A model generated the notes under the pieces. That model did not search any database. It was given only the letters and a program-made list of their open reading frames with translations, and was not told the DNA's origin. Positions 8,402-19,932 of a stretch of 64,000 nt of DNA are shown here, piece after piece (positions within the stretch are counted from its first letter, which is position 1; every line of letters starts with the position of its first letter). Source of the DNA: Sphingomonas mucosissima (GTDB lineage: Bacteria > Pseudomonadota > Alphaproteobacteria > Sphingomonadales > Sphingomonadaceae); the NCBI RefSeq assembly GCF_002197665.1, contig NZ_NBBJ01000001.1:868001-932000 (forward strand), in the 5' to 3' direction. Both the position numbers and the translations under genes were made by a program.

Positions 8402-9460
8402 TTAGCGCCCCGCAGCCTCCTTGAACGTTGCCCAAGTCTCCTCGTTCGCGCTTGCCTCCCACACCGCCTGCGACGCCGCGATGCGCCGCTGGGCCTCGGC
8501 GCGGGCGTGCTGGCGCTCCTTCGCCGTGTCGCCCTGAAAGTCCATGTTCGAGTGCGGCAGGAACTTGCGCAGGTCGATCGGCGGGCGGGGCGGCTCGCCG
8601 GCGGCTTCCCAGATGTCGCGGCGGATCTTGTCGAGGACGTGGGTGAGCGTGCCGCAGTTGATCTGGTGCTCGTACATGGACTCGCCGCCAGTCTCGAGGG
8701 TGTGCATGTCGATGATGTCCATGCGGTGGCCGCAGCCTTCCAGGATCAGCTCAAAGAAGTTGAGCTGGCGCAGGTAGAAATCGGCGGCGGCCCAATTGCC
8801 GGCGAGGCGCTCGCGGCGCTCGGCCTGCACCTTGATCTGATAGGTGCGCATGAGGTGAACGAGGAATTCCTCGTTGCTTTGCTTGTCGGCCTCAGCCTCG
8901 GCGGCGGCGCGGCGGGCGGCGGCCTCCTCGCGCTCGCGGCAGAGGGGGCATTGCTGGGCCGCCTCGCGCGCGATCGTGTCAGGGTGCCTGGTGCCGGGGG
9001 CCAGCGCGGCGTTGTTGTAGCGATCGGGCAGGTGGTGCTTCAGCATGAACATCAGCAGGCGATCATTGTACCAGCGGCGCTCGCCGACCTGCTCGCCCTT
9101 GTGGAAGACGGGGATGGGGACGCCCTCCACCGCGCGCTCCATGGCGATATCGGTGAGGCGCTGGACGCCGCTGGCGAGCGCGGCCTCCCACGCGGCGCGG
9201 AAGCTGTCCGCGCCGGGGTGCAAGCGCATCTGGTAGGCGCCCTCCGTGGTCTTACCGATGCGGCGGGCGGCGGCCTTTACCGATCCGGTTTCGGCGAGCG
9301 CGTGGATGAAGCCGCGCTGCCGCTCCGCCGTCCAGCCATCGTGGCGGTGGCGGCGGGGGACGGGGGCGAAGGCGAGCGGGTCGGCGCCTGGTGCTGCGGA
9401 CGGGGCGGGCTCGGGCTCGGCTGGCGGGCTGGGAAGGGCTGGCTGCATGAGGCCGAACAT
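8402..9460 (-). CDS. unknown protein with N-terminal helix-turn-helix
   Basis: 352 residues from ATG 9460. A proline-rich leader (residues 5-35) is followed by a helix-turn-helix segment (about 43-75: ...RQRGFIHALAETGSVKAAARRIG), like small terminase subunit or homeodomain-like DNA-binding folds. The middle has a CPLCRERE pair of cysteines and a long charged coiled-coil stretch (EEAAARRAAAEAEADKQ); the C-terminus is helical. The open frame continues upstream over purL, but that is an antisense artefact. No phage genes surround it. It follows purL on the same strand by 65 bases. I know similar hypothetical proteins from other sphingomonads but no function. Confidence 0.75.
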   Translation of the reverse strand: MFGLMQPALPSPPAEPEPAPSAAPGADPLAFAPVPRRHRHDGWTAERQRGFIHALAETGSVKAAARRIGKTTEGAYQMRLHPGADSFRAAWEAALASGVQRLTDIAMERAVEGVPIPVFHKGEQVGERRWYNDRLLMFMLKHHLPDRYNNAALAPGTRHPDTIAREAAQQCPLCREREEAAARRAAAEAEADKQSNEEFLVHLMRTYQIKVQAERRERLAGNWAAADFYLRQLNFFELILEGCGHRMDIIDMHTLETGGESMYEHQINCGTLTHVLDKIRRDIWEAAGEPPRPPIDLRKFLPHSNMDFQGDTAKERQHARAEAQRRIAASQAVWEASANEETWATFKEAAGR

Positions 9461-9525
9461 ACCGCGAACATGCTGATGTAGGACAGCCCCTCGCGCCGGG
9501 GTGTGTGGGTGGTGGGGAGGGCCGG

Positions 9526-11748
<2,223 letters not shown>

Positions 11749-11902
11749 GCGCGCGCGATAGCGGGGGAGGACGGCGGTGTCACCATGCGGGTGCGAGAGA
11801 GGGGCCCGAAGCGGGGATGGCGCGGCCCGCGCCGCCGGGCTCATCGACGGTCGCAGAGTGCCGGGCAAACTCACATGAGCGAGGTTCGCGGCACCGTGGA
11901 TA

Positions 11903-11917
11903 CCGGGACAAGCCCGG
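11903..11917. repeat. REP-like palindrome between purL and the PLD gene
   Basis: CCGGG-acaag-CCCGG within a longer GATACC...GACGGGG context is like the short extragenic palindromes scattered through sphingomonad genomes. Only one copy of this exact form was noticed here. Confidence 0.45.
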
Positions 11918-11943
11918 CATGACGGGGCTGCGAGGCGTTGCGG

Positions 11944-13392
11944 TTAGCGCCGGCGGCGGCGGACGCGATCGCGCAGGCGGCCCAGCAGCGGGCGGCGCTT
12001 GGCAAAGGCTTCGAACATTTCGTCGGGGCCCTCGGGATCGAGGACCTTGTTGTCGGCGAGCCATTGCTGAACCGCGTTCAGATCCGGCACGTCATATGGC
12101 ACGAGCGTCTTGCCCTCGCCGCGTAGCGACTCGATCGCGCCGATTAGCCCGCGTTCGGCGATCGCCTGGGTGACGGCAGCGGGCTCGACCGCGAGATGCT
12201 CGGCGATCAGATCATCGCGGATCGCTGCGATACGGGCGCGTTCGTGCGGCCCGCCTTGTTCGATCGTCACGTCGCATTCGGTATCGAGGCGAAGCGAGCG
12301 GTTGTTGAAGTTGGAGGAACCGATGCGGATGACTTCCTCATCGATCACCAGCACCTTGGCATGAACATAGATCGGCGTCCCGCCCGCAGTATGGGGGTGG
12401 TACATGCGCAGGCGATCATGCGTGTCGCGTTTCTTGAGCGCTTCGAACAGGCGCGCGCGTGCCGTGTCCATTGCGATCGGCTCAAGCCAGCCCTGCGCCG
12501 TGACCGGATTGATGATCACGATCTCCGGCCCGTCGGGTTCGTCCAGCCGCCGGGCGATCGCTTCCGCTACGCGGCGCGAGGCGAAATACTGGCTTTCGGC
12601 GTAGATGAACCGCTTCGCGCGGGCGATCAGCGCGAGATAGAGATGCTCGATCTCGCGCAGCGCTTCCTGCCCGCCATGTTCGGGTTGCGACCGCGAGATG
12701 GCGACGTCGACGTCCTCGAAATCGGGCTCGAGATCGGGTGGCCAGCAATCGCTCGTGGTGCTCGGCGCCGCAATCTCCCCGCCACCCGCGATCTGCCAGC
12801 GGGTGCGGCACAGATCACCGAGCGCAACCGCAACCGGCCCCTGCAGCGCGGTGGTGGCGTCATGCCATGGCTTGTTCGGCCAGCCATGCGGCGAGGTGCG
12901 GTGCGGATGGTCATCCTCGTGCGCGCGCGTGTCCCAGCGCTCGTCGGTCATGTCGATGCCGCCGCAAAAGGCGAGGCAGTCATCGATGACGACGATCTTC
13001 TGGTGATGCGATGCGCCGACCGGATGGTGAGCATCGAGCTTCAGGTGGATTTGCTTGCTAAGAAAACGCCACTTGGTGAGCGTCAGCAGCGTCTTGCCGC
13101 GGAGCAGCGTCTTCAGCGCGCCTTTGTCCCAACGCAGGATATAGACGTGGAGATCGGGGCGGCGCTTCACGAGCCAGGTGATGAACTCGCCGACTTCGGT
13201 GGGCACGCCCGGCGGATCATCATTCCAGGCGAGGTTGATACGGGCGTCGAAATCCCAGCCGACCAGCAGGATCTGCTTTTGCGCCTTTATCATCGCCGCA
13301 CGGGCAAGGCGGAAATACGCGTCGGCGTCGATCACCACCGCCGCGCGGGTGGCGCGCTCGATGCGCCAGTGAGTCTCGTCGGGCAGGTTCAC
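11944..13392 (-). CDS. phospholipase D family protein
   Basis: 482 residues starting at GTG 13392. Two HKD motifs, HHQKIVVIDD near residue 128 and HAKVLVIDE near residue 345, each followed by a glycine/serine-asparagine segment (AFCGGID and IGSSNFNNRS), define a bilobed PLD enzyme. Such proteins hydrolyse or transfer phosphatidyl groups; cardiolipin synthases share the motifs but normally have two N-terminal membrane helices, absent here. A cytosolic or peripheral phospholipase/transphosphatidylase is therefore likely. The GTG overlaps the stop of the arsC-like gene by 4 bases, so the two are translationally coupled. The C-terminus ends in a run of arginines. Confidence 0.9.
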   Translation of the reverse strand: MNLPDETHWRIERATRAAVVIDADAYFRLARAAMIKAQKQILLVGWDFDARINLAWNDDPPGVPTEVGEFITWLVKRRPDLHVYILRWDKGALKTLLRGKTLLTLTKWRFLSKQIHLKLDAHHPVGASHHQKIVVIDDCLAFCGGIDMTDERWDTRAHEDDHPHRTSPHGWPNKPWHDATTALQGPVAVALGDLCRTRWQIAGGGEIAAPSTTSDCWPPDLEPDFEDVDVAISRSQPEHGGQEALREIEHLYLALIARAKRFIYAESQYFASRRVAEAIARRLDEPDGPEIVIINPVTAQGWLEPIAMDTARARLFEALKKRDTHDRLRMYHPHTAGGTPIYVHAKVLVIDEEVIRIGSSNFNNRSLRLDTECDVTIEQGGPHERARIAAIRDDLIAEHLAVEPAAVTQAIAERGLIGAIESLRGEGKTLVPYDVPDLNAVQQWLADNKVLDPEGPDEMFEAFAKRRPLLGRLRDRVRRRRR

Positions 13393-13709
13393 AATATGTC
13401 GTGGACGCGTTCGGAAGGCCGCGCGAGCACGACCCCCTTGTCGGTTTCAACGAGCGGACGCTCGATCGTGGCGGGGTCGGCGGCCATGGTATCAAGCGCA
13501 TCTTCGTCGCTCGTGGCCTTGGGTGCATCCTTACGCAAACCGTCGCGCGGTGCGATCCCCGCGCGGGCATAAAGACGGGCGAGTTCCTCCCGGCCCGGCG
13601 GCGTCTTGAGGTACTCGACGATCGTCACGTCAGCGCCGGCAGCATGGAGGAGCGCCAGCGCCTCGCGCGATTTCGAGCAGCGGGGATTGTGCCAGATCGT
13701 CGCCTTCAA
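13389..13709 (-). CDS. ArsC/Spx-family reductase, arsenate reductase-like
   Basis: 106 residues starting at TTG 13709, chosen because the protein then begins KATIWHNPRCSKSR, the family N-terminus, with AAGGGGG 8 bases upstream. ArsC enzymes use the first cysteine (NPRCSKSR) and glutaredoxin to reduce arsenate. Many family members have other or unknown roles, and no arsB, acr3 or arsR is nearby, so arsenic resistance is not proven. A longer start at 13748 has no better support. Its stop overlaps the PLD start (GTGA). Confidence 0.85.
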   Translation of the reverse strand: MKATIWHNPRCSKSREALALLHAAGADVTIVEYLKTPPGREELARLYARAGIAPRDGLRKDAPKATSDEDALDTMAADPATIERPLVETDKGVVLARPSERVHDIL

Positions 13710-13798
13710 TGCCGCGCCCCCTTGCCGGTCTGATGTTGCTCCTGACACCCCTGTGTGAAGGTGCGATGTTTCTCCCGTGCGTCACGCCGGGCGCGTTC

Positions 13799-13855
13799 CG
13801 GCATCCGCCTGTCGCACCCCACCCGGCTGAAGGATGGGCGGACAGGTGGATGCCG
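13799..13855. repeat. long imperfect palindrome downstream of accC
   Basis: Arms of 15 bases (CGGCATCCGCCTGTC and GACAGGTGGATGCCG) pair with one mismatch, and the inside (CCCACCC with GGATGGG) pairs again, giving a hairpin of about 57 bases. It lies 27 bases past the accC stop, in the 172-base gap before arsC. There is no T-tract, so it may be a REP-type element or mRNA-end stabiliser. Confidence 0.5.
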
Positions 13856-13882
13856 TTACCGGGCCGGCATGGCGCGCAGGGA

Positions 13883-15232
13883 TCAGGCCTGCTTAGCCAG
13901 CCATTCCTCCAGCCACTTGATCGTATAATCCCCCTCCTGGAAGTCCGGTTCGTCCAGCAGCGCCTGGTGCAGCGGAATGGTGGTCTTCATCCCGTCGATC
14001 ACGAACTCCTCCAGCGCACGGCGCAGGCGGCGAAGCGCGCCCTGGCGGGTGGTGCCGTACACGATCAGCTTGGCGATCATGCTGTCGTAATACGGCGGCA
14101 CCTTGTAGCCGGCGTAGAGCCCCGAATCGACGCGCACGTGCATGCCGCCGGGTGCGTAATATTGCTTCACGAGGCCGGGCGAGGGCGCAAAGGTACGCGG
14201 ATCCTCGGCATTGATGCGGCATTCGATGGCATGGCCGCGGAAGACGACATCTTCCTGGCGAAGCGTCAGCGGATGACCCTCCGCGATGCGGATCTGCTCG
14301 CGGACGAGATCAAGGCCAGTGATCGCCTCCGTCACCGGATGCTCCACCTGGAGGCGGGTGTTCATCTCGATGAAGTAGAACTCACCATTTTCCCACAGGA
14401 ATTCGATCGTGCCCGCGCCGCGATAGCCCATGTCGGCCATCGCCTTGGCGACGATGCCGCCCATCCGCTCACGCTCTTCGGGCGTGATGACGGGCGAGGG
14501 GGCTTCCTCCAGCACCTTCTGATGGCGGCGCTGGAGCGAGCAGTCACGCTCGCCCAGGTGGATGGCATTGCCGTTGCCGTCGCCGAACACCTGGAATTCG
14601 ATGTGCCGCGGATTGCCGAGGTACTTTTCCATGTAGACGGTGGCGTCGCCGAAGGCGGACTTCGCCTCGTTGCCGGCCTGCGCCATCAACGTTTCCATCT
14701 GGTCCTCGGACGGCACCACCTTCATGCCGCGGCCGCCGCCACCCGACGCTGCCTTGATCAGCACGGGATAGCCGATCTCGGCGGCGAGGCGCTTCGCTTC
14801 CGCCACGTCGGTGATCGCGCCATCGGATCCGGGGACCAGCGGCAGGCCCAGCGCGCCGGCGGTGCGCTTCGCCTCCACCTTGTCGCCCATGGTGCGGATA
14901 TGCTCGGGCTTGGGCCCGACGAAGATCAGCCCGTGCGCCTCGACGATCTCGGCGAACTTCGCATTCTCGCTGAGAAAGCCATAGCCCGGATGGATCGCAT
15001 CCGCGCCGGAGATTTCCGCCGCGGAAATGATGTTGGCGATGTTGAGATAGCTTCCCGTTGCCGCCGGCGGCCCGATGCAGATCGCCTGATCCGCGAGGCG
15101 GACGTGCATGGCGTCGGTATCGGCGGTGGAATGCACCGCGACGGTCTTGATCCCCATTTCATGGCAGGCGCGGTGGATGCGCAGCGCGATCTCACCGCGA
15201 TTGGCGATCAGGAGTTTCTTGATCTCGGGCAT
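13883..15232 (-). CDS. accC: biotin carboxylase, acetyl-CoA carboxylase subunit
   Basis: 449 residues from ATG 15232 ([18 protein letters not shown]). It is an ATP-grasp enzyme that carboxylates biotin on AccB, the first step of fatty acid synthesis. Visible are the N-terminal IANRGEIA motif, the glycine-rich ATP loop [12 protein letters not shown] near residue 160, and the [14 protein letters not shown] active-site segment near residue 290. Length is normal. The start is one base away from the accB stop, so the genes are cotranscribed and probably coupled. The extra 16 codons upstream of this ATG are out of the family pattern. Confidence 0.97.
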   Translation of the reverse strand: MPEIKKLLIANRGEIALRIHRACHEMGIKTVAVHSTADTDAMHVRLADQAICIGPPAATGSYLNIANIISAAEISGADAIHPGYGFLSENAKFAEIVEAHGLIFVGPKPEHIRTMGDKVEAKRTAGALGLPLVPGSDGAITDVAEAKRLAAEIGYPVLIKAASGGGGRGMKVVPSEDQMETLMAQAGNEAKSAFGDATVYMEKYLGNPRHIEFQVFGDGNGNAIHLGERDCSLQRRHQKVLEEAPSPVITPEERERMGGIVAKAMADMGYRGAGTIEFLWENGEFYFIEMNTRLQVEHPVTEAITGLDLVREQIRIAEGHPLTLRQEDVVFRGHAIECRINAEDPRTFAPSPGLVKQYYAPGGMHVRVDSGLYAGYKVPPYYDSMIAKLIVYGTTRQGALRRLRRALEEFVIDGMKTTIPLHQALLDEPDFQEGDYTIKWLEEWLAKQA

Positions 15233-15233
15233 G

Positions 15234-15728
15234 TTACTCGACGACCACCAGCGGCTGGTCGAATTCGACCGGCTGGCCATTGTCGACCAGGATGGCCTTC
15301 ACCGTGCCGGCGCTTGGCGCGGTGATCGGGTTCATCACCTTCATCGCCTCGACGATCAGCAGCGTGTCGCCGGCCTGCACCTGCTTGCCGACGGCGATGA
15401 AGGGCGCAGCGCCCGGCTCGGCCGCGAGATAGCAGGTGCCGACCATGGGCGAACGCACCGCATTGGCGAGCGAGGGCTCGGCCGCGGCAGGCTCTGCCGT
15501 GGGCAGCGCCGCCGTTGCGCTGGTGGCTGCCGGCGCTGTAGCCGCTGCCGGTGCCGCCGCGTGATAAACGGCGGGCGAAGCGACACTCGCGGCCTTCCGC
15601 GCCACGCGGATACGGCGATCCCCGTCCTCAACTTCAATCTCGGTGAGCTGTGTCGTGTCGAGCAGCTCGGCGAGCTGGCGGACGAGATCGACGTCGACCT
15701 TCATCGCTCCATGTTCCTTTTCGCTCAT
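15234..15728 (-). CDS. accB: biotin carboxyl carrier protein of acetyl-CoA carboxylase
   Basis: 164 residues. The N-terminal domain ([26 protein letters not shown]) is followed by a flexible alanine/proline linker of about 50 residues. The biotinyl domain comes last, with the modified lysine in VEAMKVMN near residue 130. It carries carboxybiotin from AccC to the carboxyltransferase. The order aroQ-accB-accC on one strand is a common alphaproteobacterial arrangement. Confidence 0.97.
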   Translation of the reverse strand: MSEKEHGAMKVDVDLVRQLAELLDTTQLTEIEVEDGDRRIRVARKAASVASPAVYHAAAPAAATAPAATSATAALPTAEPAAAEPSLANAVRSPMVGTCYLAAEPGAAPFIAVGKQVQAGDTLLIVEAMKVMNPITAPSAGTVKAILVDNGQPVEFDQPLVVVE

Positions 15729-15761
15729 TGCGACCCTTTCCTGAACCGGGGGCGCGCTGTG

Positions 15762-16223
15762 TCAGAACCGAGCCGCTGCTTCAAGCGCGAGCAGGTACGA
15801 CAGCGCACCAAAGCCCGCGATTGTTCCACGTGCGGCACGGCCGACGTAGGAGTGGTGGCGAAATTCTTCACGCGCATGCGGACTGGACAAATGCACCTCG
15901 ATCACCGGGGTGCGGACGGATTTGATCGCATCATGGATGGCGATCGACGTGTGGGTAAAGGCGCCGGCATTCAGAATCACGGCGCGTGCGGCCTGCGCCT
16001 GCGCTTCGTGCAGCCAATCAACGAGATGGCCCTCGTGATTCGATTGCCGCATGTCGATCTCCAGCCCGAGTTCGCGGGCGCGATCCTCCAGCTGGCCGGC
16101 GATATCGTCCAGCGTGTCGTGCCCGTAGATCTCCGGCTCGCGCGTGCCGAGCAGGTTCAGGTTCGGCCCGTTCAGGACGTAGACCAGATTCTTCGGGACC
16201 GGATTTGTTGGGATCAGCGACAA
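15762..16223 (-). CDS. aroQ: type II 3-dehydroquinate dehydratase
   Basis: 153 residues, type II length. It dehydrates 3-dehydroquinate to 3-dehydroshikimate in aromatic amino acid synthesis. Motifs: [17 protein letters not shown] (with the catalytic tyrosine loop), [11 protein letters not shown] and the catalytic histidine in [13 protein letters not shown]. It lies 33 bases ahead of accB on the same strand. A shorter start is possible because the first 10 residues precede the usual [11 protein letters not shown] beginning. Confidence 0.95.
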   Translation of the reverse strand: MSLIPTNPVPKNLVYVLNGPNLNLLGTREPEIYGHDTLDDIAGQLEDRARELGLEIDMRQSNHEGHLVDWLHEAQAQAARAVILNAGAFTHTSIAIHDAIKSVRTPVIEVHLSSPHAREEFRHHSYVGRAARGTIAGFGALSYLLALEAAARF

Positions 16224-16322
16224 GCGTGGCTCCTTCCTTGAACGCCATGTGCGCCAAGCCTAGGTGGAAGGCAATTCATCTGACCGAAGGACGAGGGCCC
16301 CCGTCGCCCCGCAAAGGACATC

Positions 16323-17330
16323 ATGCCCCATACCGATGGAACCGTATCGATCACCGTGAACGGCGCGCACCGCCGCGTTACTGCCGGGCTGACGCTGGCG
16401 CAGCTGGCGACCGAGCTCGGGCTGATCCCGGAGAAAGTCGCCGTCGAGCGCAACCTGGAAGTGGTGCCGCGCTCCACGCTGACGCAGGTTTGCGTGGAGG
16501 ATGGCGACGATATCGAGATCGTCCATTTCGTCGGCGGCGGCGATCATGGCGTGGCGGTCGACAGCGACAGCTGGACGGTGGCGGGGCAGACGTTTCGCTC
16601 GCGGCTGATCGTGGGCACCGGCAAGTACAAGGATTTCGCGCAGAATGCCGCCGCGGTCGAGGCGTCGGGCGCGGAGATCGTGACCGTGGCGGTGCGGCGC
16701 GTGAACGTCAGCGATCCGAACGCGCCGATGCTGACCGACTTCATCGACCCCAAGCGGTACACCTATCTTCCCAACACGGCAGGCTGCTTCACCGCCGACG
16801 ATGCGATCCGTACGCTGCGGCTGGCGCGCGAAGCGGGCGGCTGGGATCTGGTAAAGCTGGAAGTGCTGGGCGAGGCGCGCACGCTGTATCCCGACATGCG
16901 CGAGACGCTGAAGGCGACCGAAGTCCTGGTAAAGGAAGGCTTCAAGCCGATGGTCTATTGCGTCGACGATCCGATCGCCGCGAAGCAGCTGGAAGAAGCC
17001 GGCGCCGTGGCGATCATGCCGCTGGGCGCGCCGATCGGTTCGGGGCTTGGCATCCAGAACCGGGTGACGATCCGGCTGATCGTAGAGGGCGCCAATGTGC
17101 CGGTGCTGGTCGACGCGGGCGTCGGCACCGCGAGCGACGCGGCGGTGGCAATGGAGCTGGGCTGCGACGGCGTGCTGATGAATACCGCGATCGCCGAGGC
17201 GAAGGACCCGGTGATGATGGCCGCCGCAATGAAAGCCGCGGTGGAAGCGGGGCGGCTGTCCTACCGCGCCGGGCGCATGGGCATCCGTCGCTACGCCGAT
17301 CCCTCCTCGCCGCTCGCCGGGCTGATCTGA
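16323..17330 (+). CDS. thiSG: fused sulfur carrier ThiS and thiazole synthase ThiG
   Basis: 335 residues. Residues 1-78 are a ThiS ubiquitin-like domain ([39 protein letters not shown]). Residues 85-335 are ThiG, the TIM-barrel enzyme that builds the thiazole phosphate of thiamine from DXP, glycine imine or dehydroglycine, and the ThiS thiocarboxylate. The GG that must be a free C-terminus in ordinary ThiS is internal, so either the fusion is cut or sulfur is delivered in another way. This fusion is known as bifunctional ThiS/ThiG in some alphaproteobacteria. I see no TPP riboswitch in the 99 bases upstream. A GCGGGG/CCCCGC hairpin lies just after the stop, overlapping the end of dedA. Confidence 0.95.
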   Translation: MPHTDGTVSITVNGAHRRVTAGLTLAQLATELGLIPEKVAVERNLEVVPRSTLTQVCVEDGDDIEIVHFVGGGDHGVAVDSDSWTVAGQTFRSRLIVGTGKYKDFAQNAAAVEASGAEIVTVAVRRVNVSDPNAPMLTDFIDPKRYTYLPNTAGCFTADDAIRTLRLAREAGGWDLVKLEVLGEARTLYPDMRETLKATEVLVKEGFKPMVYCVDDPIAAKQLEEAGAVAIMPLGAPIGSGLGIQNRVTIRLIVEGANVPVLVDAGVGTASDAAVAMELGCDGVLMNTAIAEAKDPVMMAAAMKAAVEAGRLSYRAGRMGIRRYADPSSPLAGLI

Positions 17331-17358
17331 ACGACGTTTGTCACCCGGCGGCGGGGCT

Positions 17359-17967
17359 TTACCCCCGCAGCCGTCGTGGCTTCCACGTCGCGACTCGGTA
17401 GCCATAAGCCAGAAGCATGATCACGATGAGCGCGACCACGGCCGGCCCGACGAAACGCTCCAGCCACTCCATCTTCAAGCCGAGATAGAGCCCCGCGCCG
17501 GCAAGCATCGCATTCCAGATGGCGCTGCCGCTGAAGGTGAACAGCAGAAATTTCCACAGCGGCATGCGCGACATGCCGGCCGGCAGCGACACTAGCGTGC
17601 GAAACGTCGGCAGGAAGCGGAAGACGAAGATCACCCAATGACCGTACTTCTGAAAGAAGCGGTTCAGATGCTCCACGTCCTCCCATTCCATCGTCATCCA
17701 GCGTGAATGACGGTCGACGAACGGCCTGAATCGGTTGATGCCCATCCGGCGCCCGATCTCATACCAGAACATGTTTCCGGCGGTGGTGCCGAGCGTGGCC
17801 CAGAAGATAAGCCATCCCAGGTCCATGTTGCCGCGCGCCACCGCCATGCCGCCCAGGCCCATGATCACCTCCGACGGGATCGGTGGGATGATGTTCTCCA
17901 GTGCCATCAGCAGGAAAATGCCGAAGTATCCCGCGCGGGAGATCAGATCGATAATGAAGTCTGTCAT
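17359..17967 (-). CDS. DedA family membrane protein
   Basis: 202 residues with five or six hydrophobic segments. The family motif is present as ENIIPPIPSE (residues 24-33) and the second half as FRFLPTFRTLVSLPAGMS, with the basic and acidic residues (E, R) needed for flippase function. DedA proteins flip undecaprenyl phosphate or phosphatidylethanolamine across the inner membrane and help maintain the proton motive force and envelope. It follows gshB on the same strand by about 140 bases and is convergent with thiSG. Confidence 0.92.
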   Translation of the reverse strand: MTDFIIDLISRAGYFGIFLLMALENIIPPIPSEVIMGLGGMAVARGNMDLGWLIFWATLGTTAGNMFWYEIGRRMGINRFRPFVDRHSRWMTMEWEDVEHLNRFFQKYGHWVIFVFRFLPTFRTLVSLPAGMSRMPLWKFLLFTFSGSAIWNAMLAGAGLYLGLKMEWLERFVGPAVVALIVIMLLAYGYRVATWKPRRLRG

Positions 17968-18109
17968 CGGCGGGCAGCGTTCATCCGGTAAGGGTCAGCG
18001 AAACGGCGCGTATCACGGTCGCGCGCCGGCAATCGATGTGCTTGCCCGATGGCAGACGCCGGGGTAGCGGACAGGTTCCTGCGGGCGGGCCCGACCGCCT
18101 GCCGATGCG

Positions 18110-19063
18110 TCAGCGCGCCGCCACCCGGCGCTCAATCGCGTCCCAGATCAGGCCGGCCACGTCGGTGCCGTCGAACCGCTCGATCGCGACGATCCCGGTT
18201 GGCGAGGTGACGTTGATCTCGGTAAGCCACTCGCCGGCGATCACGTCGATCCCGACGAAGATCAGCCCGCGGCGCTTCAGCTCCGGGCCGAGCGCGTCGC
18301 AGATCTCGCGCTCGCGCGGCGTCAGTTCGGTTTTCTCGGCGGAGCCGCCGACCGCAAGGTTGCTGCGGAATTCGCCTTCGCCCGGCAGCCGGTTGATCGC
18401 GCCGGCGACCTCCCCGTCGACCAGCACGATGCGCTTGTCGCCCTGTGCCACGCCCGGGAGGAACGCCTGCACCATGTGCGGCTCGCGCCACGTCTGGTTG
18501 AACACCTCGATCAGCGCGGAAAGGTTCTCGCCCTCCGGCCCGACGCGGAAGATCGCCTTGCCGCCATTGCCGTGGAGCGGCTTCACGACGATCGCGCCGT
18601 GCTGCTTCAGGAACGCACGCGCCTCGTCAAGCGAACGGGTGACGAGCGTGGGCGGCATGAAGCGCGCGTAATCGAGCACGAAGACCTTCTCGGGCGCGTT
18701 GCGGACGCTCACCGGATCGTTGACCACCAAGGTACGGTCGGCGATGCGCTCCAGGAGGTGCGTGGCGGTGATGTAGCCAAGATCAAACGGCGGATCCTGG
18801 CGCATCAGGACGACATCCGCTTCCGCGCCCAGATCCAGGCTGACGGGATCGCCGGCGTCGAAGTGATTGCCGACCTCGCGCCGCACGGTGACGGGCCGGG
18901 CCTTGGTCCACAGCCGGCCGTCGGACCAGTTCAGATCCTCCGCGGCATAATGGAACAGCCGGTGGCCGCGCTTCTGCGCCGACAGCATCAGCGCAAAGCT
19001 CGAATCCCCCGCGATGTTGATCGTTTCGAGCGGGTCCATCTGGACGGCGACGGTCAGGGCCAA
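18110..19063 (-). CDS. gshB: glutathione synthetase
   Basis: 317 residues from TTG 19063. The start was chosen because the family begins (M)xLTVAVQMDPLE and GGAGA lies 7 bases upstream; no in-frame ATG gives a normal N-terminus. It is an ATP-grasp ligase joining gamma-glutamylcysteine to glycine. Visible: MDPLETINIAGDSSFALML, RQDPPFDLGYITATHLLE, VVKPLHGNGGKAIFRV and GIDVIAGEWLTEINVTSPTG. The yraN gene lies upstream on the same strand by 55 bases, the usual order in this group. Confidence 0.95.
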   Translation of the reverse strand: MALTVAVQMDPLETINIAGDSSFALMLSAQKRGHRLFHYAAEDLNWSDGRLWTKARPVTVRREVGNHFDAGDPVSLDLGAEADVVLMRQDPPFDLGYITATHLLERIADRTLVVNDPVSVRNAPEKVFVLDYARFMPPTLVTRSLDEARAFLKQHGAIVVKPLHGNGGKAIFRVGPEGENLSALIEVFNQTWREPHMVQAFLPGVAQGDKRIVLVDGEVAGAINRLPGEGEFRSNLAVGGSAEKTELTPREREICDALGPELKRRGLIFVGIDVIAGEWLTEINVTSPTGIVAIERFDGTDVAGLIWDAIERRVAAR

Positions 19064-19118
19064 GGTGTTTCTCCACGCGAGGGTGCGTGGCGGGAGGTAG
19101 GCGCGGGAAACGCGATTG

Positions 19119-19499
19119 TCACCCGATCCAGGCGTTCTCGATGTGTCGCGGGTGCGTGCCGGGCGCGAGCAGGATGACGTCGACACGGATGTCCTCGCCG
19201 TTCGCGGCATAGCGGCCCATCAGATATTCCGCTGCCGCGGCGACGCGCGAGAGCCGCCGCTGATCAATGGCGAAATCCAGCTCGGCAGCCGACGCGCGGG
19301 ACTTTACCTCGACGAATGCAACGAGCGCGCCGCGCTTGGCGACCAAGTCGACTTCGCCGGCGGGTGTGCGCACGCGCCGGTCAAGGATCGTCCAGCCTTT
19401 CAGGCGTAGCCACCACGCCGCAAGCCGCTCGCCGCGACGGCCGGCGGCCTCGGCCACCCGGCGGTCGTCAATGCTGCGGGCAGGGCGGGAGCGGAGCAT
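19119..19499 (-). CDS. YraN family (UPF0102) nuclease-like protein
   Basis: 126 residues from ATG 19499. It has the compact restriction-endonuclease-like pattern of YraN: GRRGERLAAWWL, GEVDLVAKRGALVAFVEVKSR (D and E-x-K catalytic-type residues) and a C-terminal VDVILL strand. Cellular role is unclear, possibly linked to DNA repair or Holliday junctions. Longer frames add 45 unusual residues and were not used. Neighbour of gshB; rsmI, normally adjacent, is separated by two plus-strand genes. Confidence 0.88.
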   Translation of the reverse strand: MLRSRPARSIDDRRVAEAAGRRGERLAAWWLRLKGWTILDRRVRTPAGEVDLVAKRGALVAFVEVKSRASAAELDFAIDQRRLSRVAAAAEYLMGRYAANGEDIRVDVILLAPGTHPRHIENAWIG

Positions 19500-19692
19500 C
19501 GCGGCACTGTGCCCGGTTTTCGGGCGCGGGCAAAGCGGCTGCGTCGAACCTCGATAGAGGGGACGGTGCGCGGCGAAGGGGTAGCGAAACCGGGACAGCG
19601 GAAACGCTGCGTTGCATCCACAGCCTGGCGCCACATTTGTTAACCTCTTCCGCTCTAGTGAAACGTTGTCCTACTGCGTTCGAGATTGAGCT

Positions 19693-19932
19693 ATGCGTAT
19701 CGATCAACTCCAGCCTACGCCGACGGCCGCCCAACCGCTTGAGATACCCGCAGAGCTGCTTGCCAGCGTACATCGGCATCAGGCGCACCTGAGCGCGCTT
19801 GTTGCCAGCATGCGCGCGGCCGGGATCGCTAGCGAGGCGATCGAGGCGAGCGTCCGAACCCTCGTCGATAGTTATGCCGATGAACTCACAACGGCGATCC
19901 GCAGCATGATGCGGCAAGATAGCCATGATTGA
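19693..19932 (+). CDS. small unknown protein ahead of a diguanylate cyclase
   Basis: 79 residues, mostly helical (LASVHRHQAHLSALVASMRAAG, then ASVRTLVDSYADELTTAI), no membrane segment and no family I recognise. Its stop lies 8 bases inside the next gene, so the two are translationally coupled and it may regulate or partner the diguanylate cyclase. Codon use matches its neighbours. It is short enough that a non-coding leader is possible. Confidence 0.6.
   Translation: MRIDQLQPTPTAAQPLEIPAELLASVHRHQAHLSALVASMRAAGIASEAIEASVRTLVDSYADELTTAIRSMMRQDSHD

Noticed and set aside
8402..9460. Prophage remnant
   Set aside because: Only one terminase-like HTH; no integrase, capsid, portal or attachment-site repeats.
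12196..13572. Long plus-strand frame over the PLD gene
   Set aside because: Mirror of the PLD gene, whose HKD motifs are clear on the minus strand.
13389..13709. Arsenic resistance locus
   Set aside because: A single ArsC-like gene without arsR, arsB or acr3, and coupled to a phospholipase gene.
16224..16322. TPP riboswitch before thiSG
   Set aside because: Neither the CTGAGA core nor the ACCTGA...GATAATACC-type helix is present in these 99 bases.
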